Shown one piece after another: positions 1-9,200 of a DNA stretch of 45,465 nucleotides. The number at the start of each line of letters is the position of its first letter. Within the stretch, counting starts at the first letter, position 1. The notes below the pieces were generated by a model that worked only from the letters and a program-made list of their open reading frames with translations, did no database searches and was not told the origin of the DNA. Origin of the DNA: Oscillospiraceae bacterium (GTDB lineage Bacteria > Bacillota > Clostridia > Oscillospirales > Oscillospiraceae); contig JAFSZH010000046.1 in NCBI GenBank assembly GCA_017455685.1, positions 1-45,465 of the forward strand, read 5' to 3'. Made by a program: the position numbers and the translations under genes.

Positions 1-31
1 CCGGAGCGGCAAGCCGCTCCGGCCGTTTTTT
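1..31 (+). terminator. Intrinsic terminator at window edge
   Basis: A perfect 9-bp stem (CCGGAGCGG, positions 1-9, with CCGCTCCGG, 14-22) with a four-base loop is followed by a T run (25-31). The T run is on the plus strand, so it fits the end of a rightward gene lying left of the window. It may also serve the leftward gene ending at 48, but the bases needed to judge that are outside the window. Confidence 0.7.
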
Positions 32-47
32 CATTTATGGTCGGCAA

Positions 48-1955
48 TCAATGCCTGGCGTCCCACACTCTTGCAGAAAACAGAACGCCCGCCACGCCGA
101 TGATCACGTCCACCATGGCGGCGAACCACGCCTGGTAGGTAACGCCCAGCAGGGACAGCACCAGCAGCAGCGCCTTCACCGCCAGAATGGCGATCAGGCT
201 CTGACGCACGGTCTTTTTCGCAGCTCGGGAAGCCTCCACCGCGTACGGCAGAGCGTCGGCCACGGAGTCCATCAGCACCACGTCGCCGGGCTGGAGGGCG
301 TCCTGGGAGGCCGCGCCGTTCAGGCAGACGCCCAAATCGGCGGCGGACAGGAAGGATTCGTCCGCTTCGCCGTGGCCCACGTAGAGCACGCTGTTGACCG
401 GGAAGCGTTCCTTGATCTCCTGGATCTTCTCCAGGCGGTCCATGGGCATGCACTGGGAGTAATACTCCCGGATACCCACGGCAGAGGCGGCCAGACGGGT
501 GCTCTCAGCGGAATCGGAGGAGAACAGCACGCAGTCGCTGCCGGTGGACTCCACGGCCGCCACCATGGCGGAGCCGTCGGACCGGACGGCGTTGCTCAGC
601 GTGATGCAGCCGGCGTATTTGCCGTTCACCGTCAGGAACACCGTCTTCAGATCGGTCTCGTCCATCTCGGGCAGGTCAATGCCCAGCTTTGTCATGGTCT
701 CGGGCCCGCCCATGGAAATGATAATGCCGTCGATCACGGCCAGAATGCCCTCGTCGAACTCCTCAAAGCGCTGGATCAGCGAGCTGTCGATCATGCCCTC
801 GTAGGCGTTCATGATGGCCTTCGCCTCGCTCTTCCGGGAGTTCACCGCCGCATGGGCGGCCACCTTCAGCAGCATATTGGGGTCCATGCGCGGGGAGTTC
901 ACGGAGGCAACGTGGTATTCATCGCCGGAAATGAGATCGTCCTTATCGAAGATCACAGCGCCGACGCGGCCCAGAGATTCGGCCACGGCGTCGCCCTTCA
1001 CCAGCACGCCCCGCTGGAGGGCTCGGTAAAGCCCGGCCAGATACGTGAGGGCCACAGGCGCCAGCATGGACGCCGGGCAGGCGACGATCAGCAGGACAAG
1101 GGCGCGGTGGATGGCGTTTTCGGTGGTGGTATCCGTCAGGATCAGCAGCACCAGCGTGACAAGGATGCCGAGGCCCAGGGCAAAGGGAGCAAACACCCTG
1201 GAATAGCTCTCCAAGGCGGTCTCGGCAGAGCTGGGAAGATTGTTCTGATCGGTGAGGAAGCCCAGCGCCCGGGCAAACACGGATTTTTCGTAGGTGGACG
1301 TGGCGCGGACGCGCAGCTCGCCCTCCCCGTTGACGGCGCCGGCGGGGATCTCCGCCCCCTCGGTGACGTCCCGGACACAGCTCCGGCCCAGCAGCGCAGA
1401 AAGGTCCGCCGTGGAGGAGCCCAAAGTGACCTCACAGTCCACCGGGAAGCGCTCGCCGGGGGCGATGATCAGAATATCGTCCACCTGGACCTGCTCGGGT
1501 GCGGCGGGTTCCTTTTCCTCCTCCCCGCGCAGGACGGTCACCTCGGCGGGATAGGGATCGATCCGGTCGCGCATACTGCCCCGGGTCAGCTCCAGAGCGT
1601 AGGCGCGCAGAATCACGCCCGCCTGGTAAATGATCATGACCGCGGCGGCTTCATATCCGGCGTTGATGACGAAGGCCATCAGCCCGACCACCGTCACGAC
1701 CAGTTCTTCCCCGAAGACCCGCTCCGAAACGATCCTGGTGATAGCGCGGAGGATTACGTCATACCCGGCAACGAGAAAGCTCAACACCATGAGGATCAGC
1801 GCCACGCTGTCCTGGGGGACGAACAACCCGGCGCAGAACAGCACGACCGCCAGCACAAGCCGGACCAGCAGTTCCTTTCTGATCCCGAACCACGTCAGTG
1901 CGGCCGGGTTGTCAGAGGCACCGGCGCCGCTGATTTTGTTGATGAAATTACTCAT
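48..1955 (-). CDS. Degenerate P-type (heavy-metal) ATPase-like membrane protein
   Basis: This 635-aa protein has the P1B-type metal ATPase layout: N-terminal membrane helices (about 31-70, 85-120), an actuator-like domain (about 140-230), a helix pair around 255-310 with the CPx position at 293-296, a cytosolic catalytic region, and two C-terminal helices (about 585-630). Key motifs are altered. The phosphorylation motif DKTGT reads DKDDL (337-341; the Asp is kept). CPC reads CPAS. The TGES loop reads LGRS (about 189-192). The hinge motif GDGxND reads GHGEAD (527-532). No N-terminal metal-binding CxxC is seen. I infer loss of normal ATP-driven transport, perhaps with a retained structural or regulatory role. 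The frame is long and clean, so it is not an ordinary pseudogene. It has its own promoter, divergent from cotJ. Confidence 0.75.
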   Translation of the reverse strand: MSNFINKISGAGASDNPAALTWFGIRKELLVRLVLAVVLFCAGLFVPQDSVALILMVLSFLVAGYDVILRAITRIVSERVFGEELVVTVVGLMAFVINAGYEAAAVMIIYQAGVILRAYALELTRGSMRDRIDPYPAEVTVLRGEEEKEPAAPEQVQVDDILIIAPGERFPVDCEVTLGSSTADLSALLGRSCVRDVTEGAEIPAGAVNGEGELRVRATSTYEKSVFARALGFLTDQNNLPSSAETALESYSRVFAPFALGLGILVTLVLLILTDTTTENAIHRALVLLIVACPASMLAPVALTYLAGLYRALQRGVLVKGDAVAESLGRVGAVIFDKDDLISGDEYHVASVNSPRMDPNMLLKVAAHAAVNSRKSEAKAIMNAYEGMIDSSLIQRFEEFDEGILAVIDGIIISMGGPETMTKLGIDLPEMDETDLKTVFLTVNGKYAGCITLSNAVRSDGSAMVAAVESTGSDCVLFSSDSAESTRLAASAVGIREYYSQCMPMDRLEKIQEIKERFPVNSVLYVGHGEADESFLSAADLGVCLNGAASQDALQPGDVVLMDSVADALPYAVEASRAAKKTVRQSLIAILAVKALLLVLSLLGVTYQAWFAAMVDVIIGVAGVLFSARVWDARH

Positions 1956-1994
1956 TTCTCGCCACCACGCTCCCCGAAAAATACTTTACATAAT

Positions 1995-2024
1995 ATAATA
2001 TATCAACTCCCCGCCAAAATGCAA
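1995..2024 (-). promoter_or_regulatory. SigA-type promoter for the P-type ATPase-like gene
   Basis: Read on the minus strand, TTGCAT (2024-2019) and TATTAT (2000-1995) are separated by 18 bp and lie about 40 bp before the start codon at 1955. The surrounding sequence is AT-rich compared with the flanks. Assigned by motif only. Confidence 0.5.
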
Positions 2025-2134
2025 CGGCTTTTTACATTTTTTATCGCGGAAAGATCCACTTCCCGGAAGAGCCCGCCTCGCATAGGATGGGCCGGGAGAA
2101 TCTCTCTCCCGAAATCCTTTAGGGAGGAATACAT

Positions 2135-2587
2135 TTGACTGACATGACGCCGGACGAAACGTCCTGCCGATATAAATGCGGCGCGCTGCCGGACTGCGCT
2201 CCGCTGGCTGTGGGCCTGGTCCCGCCCCAGGGGGACGCCGCCCCCTCCTACGCCCCGCCCAAGGCCCTGGCCCGGGGCACGCTCTTCCCCGGACTGGATC
2301 TGCCTCTGGGCAACGTGGTCAACAGCGGCACGGCGGACATTCCCACCGCCGAGCTGATGGCCATTGATTTTGCCGCCCATGATCTTTCGCTGTATCTGGA
2401 TACCCATCCGGACGACACGGAGGCCTTTGAAACCTATAAGGACCTGCTGCGTCTGGCCAAAGAGGGCATGGAGCGCTATACACGGCTGTACGGCCCCGTC
2501 TGCAAGATCCAGCTGGCGGAATCCCAGCGCTTCAACTGGCTCAAAGGGCCCTGGCCCTGGGAATACGCCGGGAAACGGGAGGGCTGA
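2135..2587 (+). CDS. Spore coat CotJA-CotJB fusion protein
   Basis: The protein (150 aa) joins two families that are normally separate small genes. Residues about 35-60 carry the CotJA signature (proline-rich stretch, then ARGTLFPGLDLP). Residues about 75-148 carry the CotJB signature (LYLDTHPDDTEAF, YGPVCKIQ, GPWPWEY). CotJ proteins are made in the mother cell and go to the inner spore coat, where CotJC, a manganese-catalase-like protein, depends on them. The start is TTG at 2135, chosen because AGGGAGG (2121-2127) lies 7 bp upstream. cotJC begins 2 bp after the stop, so this is the normal cotJA-B-C order with the first two genes fused. Confidence 0.88.
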   Translation: MTDMTPDETSCRYKCGALPDCAPLAVGLVPPQGDAAPSYAPPKALARGTLFPGLDLPLGNVVNSGTADIPTAELMAIDFAAHDLSLYLDTHPDDTEAFETYKDLLRLAKEGMERYTRLYGPVCKIQLAESQRFNWLKGPWPWEYAGKREG

Positions 2588-2589
2588 AA

Positions 2590-2790
2590 ATGTTTATCTA
2601 TCAGAAGAAGCTGCAGTACCCCGTGAAGATCGCCAATCCCAATCCGGCCCTGGCGAAAATCATCCTGTCCCAGTACGGCGGGCCCAACGGCGAGCTGGGC
2701 GCCTCCATGCGCTATCTGAGCCAGCGCTACGCCATGCCGGACGACATGGTCAAGGGCGTGCTCACCGATATCGGCACGGAAGAATTATAA
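2590..2790 (+). pseudogene. cotJC: cotJC 5' part, interrupted by prophage
   Basis: This 66-aa ORF is the N-terminus of CotJC (manganese-catalase family): MFIYQKKLQYPVKI, then ASMRYLSQRY and LTDIGTEEL. It stops at 2788-2790, in a TAA supplied by the phage attachment half-site. The missing part begins at 35453 with codons for Glu-Leu-Gly-His-Leu-Glu-Met. Joining the two GGAAGA cores gives a 199-aa protein, close to the 189 aa of B. subtilis CotJC. The gene is therefore split rather than decayed, and exact excision would restore it. Family identity is certain; repair during sporulation is inferred from known parallels. Confidence 0.93.
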
Positions 2791-2807
2791 CCTCGCAAAT
2801 ATATGTG
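2768..2807. other. attL attachment site
   Basis: The GGAAGA core (2778-2783) joins cotJC coding sequence on the left to a phage arm on the right. That arm holds TAACC (2788-2792) and an outer AT-rich block ending in ATATGTG (2801-2807). These are the mirror images of GGTTA and CACAGATA next to the attR core, as expected for the two halves of a serine-integrase attP. Confidence 0.88.
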
Positions 2808-2809
2808 AA

Positions 2810-2841
2810 GAGAGGACCGCCCCGCGGTCCTCTCCCCTTTT
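2810..2841 (+). terminator. Terminator just inside the left prophage end
   Basis: An 11-bp perfect stem (GAGAGGACCGC, 2810-2820, with GCGGTCCTCTC, 2824-2834) and a 3-base loop are followed by CCCTTTT. On the plus strand it would stop cotJ transcription from running into the prophage. It also lies right after the last leftward phage gene (stop at 2851) and may act in both directions. Confidence 0.75.
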
Positions 2842-2850
2842 ATACACCTG

Positions 2851-5800
2851 TCACAGCTCAAAATCAACCGTTGTCCTGCCCCGCACCGCTTTGGTGTCGA
2901 AGGCTGCGGCCAGCCAGTCGCCATCGTAGAATTTGTCCACGATCCGGGCCATCTCCGCCGTGGCGTCCGCGGAGGATCTTCCGCTCCCGCCGAACAGATC
3001 GGAGATATCGAAGTTGAAGCTGCTGCCGGCGGTGCTCGTCCGCTGCGTGGGCAGCTTCACTGTCTCCACGCGCTTCTTCCGGGACCCGCCCCGTCTCCGG
3101 CCGCCGGAGCTCCCCGATTTCTTTGCGGAGCTGCCCGCTGCGGAGGATCCGCCCGCACCGGCGCTGCCGCCGTGCCACGGGGTATCTGCCAGCCCGCTCT
3201 CCTTGTAGCCGCCCAGCTGAACGAACAGCGCGTCCTTCTGCTCGTCGGTGAGATCCACCAGGCTGTCGATGTACTCGATGACCTTGACTTTTTTCGTGCC
3301 GCTGATGCTGTTGCCGTTCTCGTCCTTGTCGGCGCTCATGCCGTTGATGGCAGCCATCGCGCCTATGGTCTCCGGCAGGCTGATCCCCGCGGCCACGCAC
3401 TCGTCAGCCTTGGCCACCCATGCGTAGGTGCTGCTGGACGTCGGATCGTAATCGGGGTCCGCACCCTTCCGGGCCTGCACCGTGGCGTAATCGTAGAGCC
3501 TGTCCACCATAGCCTTCCGGCCCACGTCGTCCGATTCAACGTATTCGTCCATGGTCAGCAGCTCTTCCAGGTTGCCGCCTACCACGCCGCCCCACGTCTC
3601 TCTGTACGCCCGCCGGTCCGTGATCTCCACCGTTTTGTCGCCGTAGCTGAAGCTGGACGGGATGGACGTGGGCACCGCCTCCCGGTATCCCTCGCCGTAC
3701 AGTCTGGCCAGCTCGTCCGTGACGGAGCGATCCAGACCCTGCCCGGTCCGGTTGCGGAGGATGATGTTCGTCGCAGTTCCGACGGCCTCCGGGTCCATCC
3801 CGCTCAGGTCGGAGCGTTCCAGTCCGCCGAAGGTGTTCTCGTACTCCAGCACCGCGTCCGGCGCGACCCAGCGCAGCATGGCGGTGATATAGGTCTCCGC
3901 GTTCTGCACCGGAACTCCCATACCCATGGCCAGCGTCACAGCCGCGTCCTTGATGGCGCCGGCCGCCTTCCGCGGATCTTCGCTTTCGATGCCGGTCACG
4001 ATCCCCCGGACGCCCTTCACCATGTCCTCGACATAGCCCAGGCTGCTCATTTCGGGGGCGTTGAACCGTCCGCCGCCGATCAGGTACTCCGCCGCGCTCA
4101 GCGCCTCCGCGCCGCCGATGATGGACCCGGCATAGACTTCCATCAGGTCCTTCCCCAGCTGCTTGCTCACGCTGCCGGCCGTCAGATTGCCTTCCTCGTC
4201 CCGGTAGTCGTCGTCCTTCTTCCGCAGACCCTTGAAGGCCGCCTTGATGGCCACGTAGACCATATTGGCCGCCAGCAGGCCGCTGTAGGTGTCCGCGAGG
4301 TATTTCCGCGCTGCGGCCTTCTCCTGCTCCGTACCGCCCTTCATGGCCGCCTGTAGGCGTCCGGAGGCTTCCACCATCATGCCGTAGTACTGCAGCGGCA
4401 CGGTCTTATACATGGTCAGGAACCGCGTCACGTCGCTGTCGGAGCGCAGGATCTGCGCCCGCTCCATGTTGGTGTAGTTGGGCTGGGTGTCATACACGGC
4501 CCGGTTGAACACCTCAGCCACGCGCCTGTAATACTCGTCCGTCCCCGCGTCGATATCCGCCTTACTGCCCGGCTTCATCCCGGTGTCCTTCTGCACCCGG
4601 TACTCCGCCGCGGCCCACAGCCGCCGGATGGTGAAGGAGTCCATCTTCTGGATCCAGTTCAGCGCCCAGGGCAGCTTCTGCTCCAGCCCTTTCTCCTTCA
4701 TGGCGTCTCCCAGCTCCTGGGTGCTGTTGCCCTGGTTCCGGTACCAGTACAGGGGCGTATACTTCTCCATGAGCTTGGTGTCCACCTTGCCCGCGAGCCC
4801 GTGAGCCAGAGCGTCCCAGCCCAGCACCTGCGCGGCTCCCGGATAGGACGCCGCCTGGGAAATGGCCACGGACGGGTTGAACATCAGCGTAGCCCCGGCC
4901 AGATTGCCCCGGAGCTTTGCCAGGGCGCTGCCCATCATGTCGCTGCGCTTTCCTCCGCTCTGCAGGTCGGCCAGCATTTTGGTAATGTACTGCTCGGCCC
5001 CGCTCCCCCACTTCCGGTTCATGATGTCCTTTACGGACGTTGCAAAGGCGTTTCCTTCCTCGTGGAACACGTAGTTGTTCACCGCCTGGAAGTTCCGGAT
5101 GGGGATGGCGTAGCCGTAATACCGGCTCACCTTGTCGATCTGCCGCATGAGCACGTCGCTGGCGTCGCTGAGCATGATGGGGTTGCTGGCGTGCACACGC
5201 TCGTTGGCGATGGAGCCGATGCCCTCCACGGTCTGGGCCCGGGCCTCTCCGGCTACGTCGGAGGCAAGGAACGCGCTGCTGGTCTCGATGGGGAAATAAT
5301 GGCTCACGCCTGCCCGCTCGAAGCCGTCCAGCTGCATGCTCACCTCGTTGATGGCGTCCTTGGAGGTCTCGTTGAAGAACTTTTCCAGATACGCCGCGAA
5401 GGTCTTTTCCTGCTCCGTCAGCGTGTTGGCGATGGCCCGCACGGCCTCCGGCTGCATCTTCACCTTTTCGCCCTGTGCGTATGCCTCGGCCAGTTTTCCC
5501 TTCTGATACAGCGCCTTGTTCGGGATCACCAGGCCGCCGGTCTGGATATGCCGCAGGTTGTCCATGTTCCGGGAGTGGAGATACAGCGCGATCTTCATCA
5601 TGGGCGTGATCTCAATGGTCTGCCCGGTGGCGCCCTCGCCGCTCATGCCGTTCACCACGCCGAAGGTCTCCCACGTGGCCTTTTTCCCGCTGGCCCGCTC
5701 CAGCCATTTCCGGTTTTCCTTCTTGCTCACGAAGTCGTCAAAGCTCTGCACCGCCCGGCGCTGGAAGTCCAGCATCCTCGTCTGTCCGTTTTCCAGGCTC

Positions 5801-6240
5801 CGGGAGAGCTGCTGCATGGTGCCGCTCTTCCAGCCTCCCAGCATTTCCAGGAACCTCCGGGGGCTCAGGTGCTCTTCTTTCAGCCATTTGTGCAGGAATC
5901 CCGGCTTAGCGCCCCTGGCGTTCTCCACCTCGTTCCTCACGGCCTCGGCGCTCTCCTGGATGGAGGCGTCGAACTCGTCCCCGATCATCCGCGTAGCGTT
6001 CCGGATGGTGGTTTCCAGCGCGGAGACGGTCCGGCCCAGCTCGATCACGTCGCTGATATCCATCTCGTTGAGATGCTTCTTGCTCAGCGCGGCCAGCTTT
6101 TCCTCCACGTAGGGGTTGCGGATGAAGTTTCCGGGGTTGTCGTCGTCCACGAATCCCTGTGCTTTCGCCGCTTCCTCGTAGGCCCGCTGCAGGGCTTCCA
6201 GGTTCTCGATGCCGTAGGGCGTCAGGCTCCTTGCCTGGGC
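2851..6240 (-). CDS. Giant polyvalent phage protein, C-terminal half (after frameshift)
   Basis: The reading frame is open from 6360, but the sequence before 6240 is the out-of-frame copy of the upstream ORF, so the real protein is about 1,129 aa from about 6240 downward. It starts with a helical, charged stretch (SLTPYGIENLEALQRAYEEA). A long region rich in Met, Tyr and Trp follows, resembling the C-terminal 'large polyvalent protein associated' regions of phage ejection or internal-virion proteins. The C-terminal ~150 aa are Ser/Gly-rich, then basic (GGRRRGGSRKKR), then VDKFYDGDWLAAAF at the end. It is the last gene of the leftward late operon, next to attL. No catalytic motif is recognised in this half. 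The role, an internal virion or DNA-ejection protein, is inferred from position and size. Confidence 0.6.
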   Translation of the reverse strand, partial: AQARSLTPYGIENLEALQRAYEEAAKAQGFVDDDNPGNFIRNPYVEEKLAALSKKHLNEMDISDVIELGRTVSALETTIRNATRMIGDEFDASIQESAEAVRNEVENARGAKPGFLHKWLKEEHLSPRRFLEMLGGWKSGTMQQLSRSLENGQTRMLDFQRRAVQSFDDFVSKKENRKWLERASGKKATWETFGVVNGMSGEGATGQTIEITPMMKIALYLHSRNMDNLRHIQTGGLVIPNKALYQKGKLAEAYAQGEKVKMQPEAVRAIANTLTEQEKTFAAYLEKFFNETSKDAINEVSMQLDGFERAGVSHYFPIETSSAFLASDVAGEARAQTVEGIGSIANERVHASNPIMLSDASDVLMRQIDKVSRYYGYAIPIRNFQAVNNYVFHEEGNAFATSVKDIMNRKWGSGAEQYITKMLADLQSGGKRSDMMGSALAKLRGNLAGATLMFNPSVAISQAASYPGAAQVLGWDALAHGLAGKVDTKLMEKYTPLYWYRNQGNSTQELGDAMKEKGLEQKLPWALNWIQKMDSFTIRRLWAAAEYRVQKDTGMKPGSKADIDAGTDEYYRRVAEVFNRAVYDTQPNYTNMERAQILRSDSDVTRFLTMYKTVPLQYYGMMVEASGRLQAAMKGGTEQEKAAARKYLADTYSGLLAANMVYVAIKAAFKGLRKKDDDYRDEEGNLTAGSVSKQLGKDLMEVYAGSIIGGAEALSAAEYLIGGGRFNAPEMSSLGYVEDMVKGVRGIVTGIESEDPRKAAGAIKDAAVTLAMGMGVPVQNAETYITAMLRWVAPDAVLEYENTFGGLERSDLSGMDPEAVGTATNIILRNRTGQGLDRSVTDELARLYGEGYREAVPTSIPSSFSYGDKTVEITDRRAYRETWGGVVGGNLEELLTMDEYVESDDVGRKAMVDRLYDYATVQARKGADPDYDPTSSSTYAWVAKADECVAAGISLPETIGAMAAINGMSADKDENGNSISGTKKVKVIEYIDSLVDLTDEQKDALFVQLGGYKESGLADTPWHGGSAGAGGSSAAGSSAKKSGSSGGRRRGGSRKKRVETVKLPTQRTSTAGSSFNFDISDLFGGSGRSSADATAEMARIVDKFYDGDWLAAAFDTKAVRGRTTVDFEL

Positions 6241-9200
6241 TCTGCCGGTTGTCCCGCATCTTCTGGGCAGCCCTGGAGTAGTTGTCCCCGCGGTTCCAGT
6301 ATTGGGGGCTGGCGCCGGAGGTAAAGCCTTCAATGGCCTGGATCTGATGCTGGATCTCATGCAGCAGCGTCGGCGTCGGCTCGTTGATCAGGTCGTTCGA
6401 CAGCTTGATGGTGTTGGTCTCCCGGTTGTAAGCCCCGCTCTGTCCCTTGGCCAGATCCGCGAACTGGACCTTGGCGTTCCGCAGCTCCGGATAAGCCTCA
6501 TACAGTGCTGGGTGATCCAGGATCATTTCCAGCGTGGCGTCGCCCATGTTGATCAGTGCGGAAAGCCGCTGGGAGTCGCCGGAATACATACTGTCCAGCT
6601 CTTTCAGCCGGGCCATTTCCTCCGCCGAAAGCGTATCATTGAAGGAGAGGAGCCGGTTCATGAGCTCCTTGTACTCGGTATATCCCGGATTGTCTCTCCC
6701 GTACTGGGCGTCCCCAAAGCGGTGATACGTCGCTCCGCTGTCGTCGATCTCGAATCTCCATTTCCCGTCGGCGCCGCGGTACCAGGTGGTAGCCTGCCGG
6801 ATCTCCTCATTGGAAGCCCCGTCCCGCTCCATCTGCTCGGCCTGCTGCAGCGTGGTGCTGTTGGCGGTTTTGGCGTTGATCCCGGCGGCCAGCGCCCGGG
6901 GGCCGTTTTTCTTGTTCGCTTCTCTCCAGGATTTCGCCGTCGCTTTCTTATTTGGCTGGAACCTCTTGACAGCATCGCGGAATCGTTGTACATTGTCAGA
7001 GAAGTCATAACTCCAGAGCATATCTGGCACTGATGCCATGAGATTGCTGTATGGGGATCCTTCAAAGTGCGTCAGGTCATTGGGACCTGATCCCGCTGGG
7101 AGGTATTGGCTTCTTTCTTTATCCGCATAGAGCATCCGCCCTTCAGAGAATGCGTCTTCGATGTATTTTTTGAGGGTGTTTTCGTTTTTTCCGTAAGCTG
7201 TTGTAACAGGGTTTGCTATGACAGTGATTTCGTTTACTCTTGTCGATCCTGCGCACTCCACTCCCACCATCACTGGTTGGCCAGTCTTGTCCACTACAGG
7301 AACGATCATCACGATTCTCGCCGGGTTATTGTCGTCTGGCATGGTTTCCACGTAAGCAAGGACCGGCGTCTCGATACCATTGAAAAGGCTCTTTACGCCC
7401 TCTGCACCCAGATTGTGGTAATGATCGTTTTTCCCAGTAAACCGTCCTTCCCCGTTGGCAATGGTGTAAATGTGTTTGGACGTGATCGTCATCGGCAGCT
7501 GAGAAAAGCCAAGATCCAGAAGGACCTTCGGGGTGTTCCGCATGACGATGTTGTCATACTCAAAGGGCTTGTTGTCATCTGAATAGACAATACGGTCTAC
7601 AGCATCGTTGAAGCTCTTCTTTTGTGCAGCAAGAGCCCGCGGGTCTGTCGTCCCGGCATCAGCATTTTCGCGTCCCTCCAGGATCTCCGGGAATGCCCGG
7701 TGCATTTCCTCCCGGAGCGCCTCGTTGCCCCGGAAGGCGTTGTTCGCGGAGAAGGCATCGCCGAAGAGCTCGTTCTCCAGCATCAGCCGGATCTCCTCTT
7801 CGGTCATGTTCTCGAAGTCGTAGATATCCTTGTATGTCTCCCGGTAATCGTCCCTCCACTGTTCCAGCTGCTCCGCGGTATAGTATTGCCCGATGATCGC
7901 CATGCCCCGGTCGGTCCTGTCCGGATGGCCTTCCGTGTAGGGATGGGTGACCTCGTGCTCCATCGTCTGTACCCAGTCGATGGGGTTGCCGTCCTGATCC
8001 ACGGCGTCCGTGCGGTAGTAGATTGTGTTGCCGTCGATCACGGCGTTGACGGCGCCTCTGCGGAGGATCATTTCCCCGGTGAAGGGCACCGCGGTATAGC
8101 CCATGTTCTGAACCATCTGCCGGGCTTCCCGGGCGTTCTCACTGAGCTCGGCGTCCGTCTGCAGGTGGATCCTGGCTTCGCTGGAGCCGGTTTCGATCCC
8201 CAGCTCCGCCGGTGTTACGTCCTGCCCCCGGAGATCTTCGACATTACTTTGTCCCAGGCCCTGTCGAACTTGGCCTTCGCCTCCGGGCTGAGCTCCTTCC
8301 CCTTGCCCAAAGAGCTGACCTTGCTCTCCGGCACGGAGACCATCATTCCCGTTTTGGGATGTCTGACCAATACTCGCTTCTCCATTGTTCAAAGCTCCTT
8401 CCTGATTCATGCCCTGGGTCTGCTGGCCCTGGGTATTATTGTTGTCTGCATACAGCTCCGAGATATCGAAGTATGTTCCCGGCGCGCCTCGGCCTTCGGC
8501 TGCTGGCGCGTTTTCCATATCCTGCACGAACCCCGGTGCCGGGATCGTCCGGTCGTTTTCCTGCTGCTGTGCGCCCTGCTGCGCCATGGAGGCCTCCACC
8601 GCGCCGTTGACCTGATCGTTATTGCGGATCCGCTGCCGAAGCTCTTCCACACTTTCAGCCCCGCTCAGCTCCGTCATGATCCCCAGCTCGCGCAGATCCA
8701 TGCCCGTTTCGTCCATCAGCTGTCCCAGGGTCTGGGTATTGGTGTTTAGCTTTTCGGCGATCTGGTTGGCGCTGGCCTTGTAGTTGCTGAAATGCGCCGC
8801 GCCGGTACCAACAGCGGAGAGGGCGCCGCCCGCAAAGGATTTCCACTCATTCTGCAATATTGCCAATAAAGTGTCCATTTCCGGGTTCTTGGAGCCCTGG
8901 GCCCGGAACATGTCCATATACTGATTGATCATGCTCTCCCGGGTGCCCCAGATACTGTCGATCAGAAGGTTTACCGCCTCGTTCCCAGCGTCGCTCATCA
9001 GCTCCTCCACGCCCTCGGGCACAGCGCTTTTGAGCATGTAGTTCAGGAAGCTTCCCGGATTTGTCTTGATCCGCCTGATGGCCCACTCGCCGCCGATTGC
9101 CTCGGAGGCGTACTCGATCCCGCCCTCGATCATGCCTTTCACCAGGGCAGCTTCGTTGCTCCATCCTTTTTCCTTGGCCTCGGCGATCCCCATCGACGTG

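Noticed and set aside
2081..2089. CATAGGAT as a SigE/SigK -10 for cotJ
   Set aside because: It fits part of the -10 consensus but no matching -35 lies at the right distance, so it is not claimed.
51..2138. 695-aa rightward ORF opposite the P-type ATPase-like gene
   Set aside because: His/Gly/Arg-rich with no domain pattern; the antisense shadow of a GC-rich gene.
6235..6250. Programmed ribosomal frameshift in the giant gene
   Set aside because: No slippery heptamer or clear downstream pseudoknot was seen; an indel or sequencing error is more likely.
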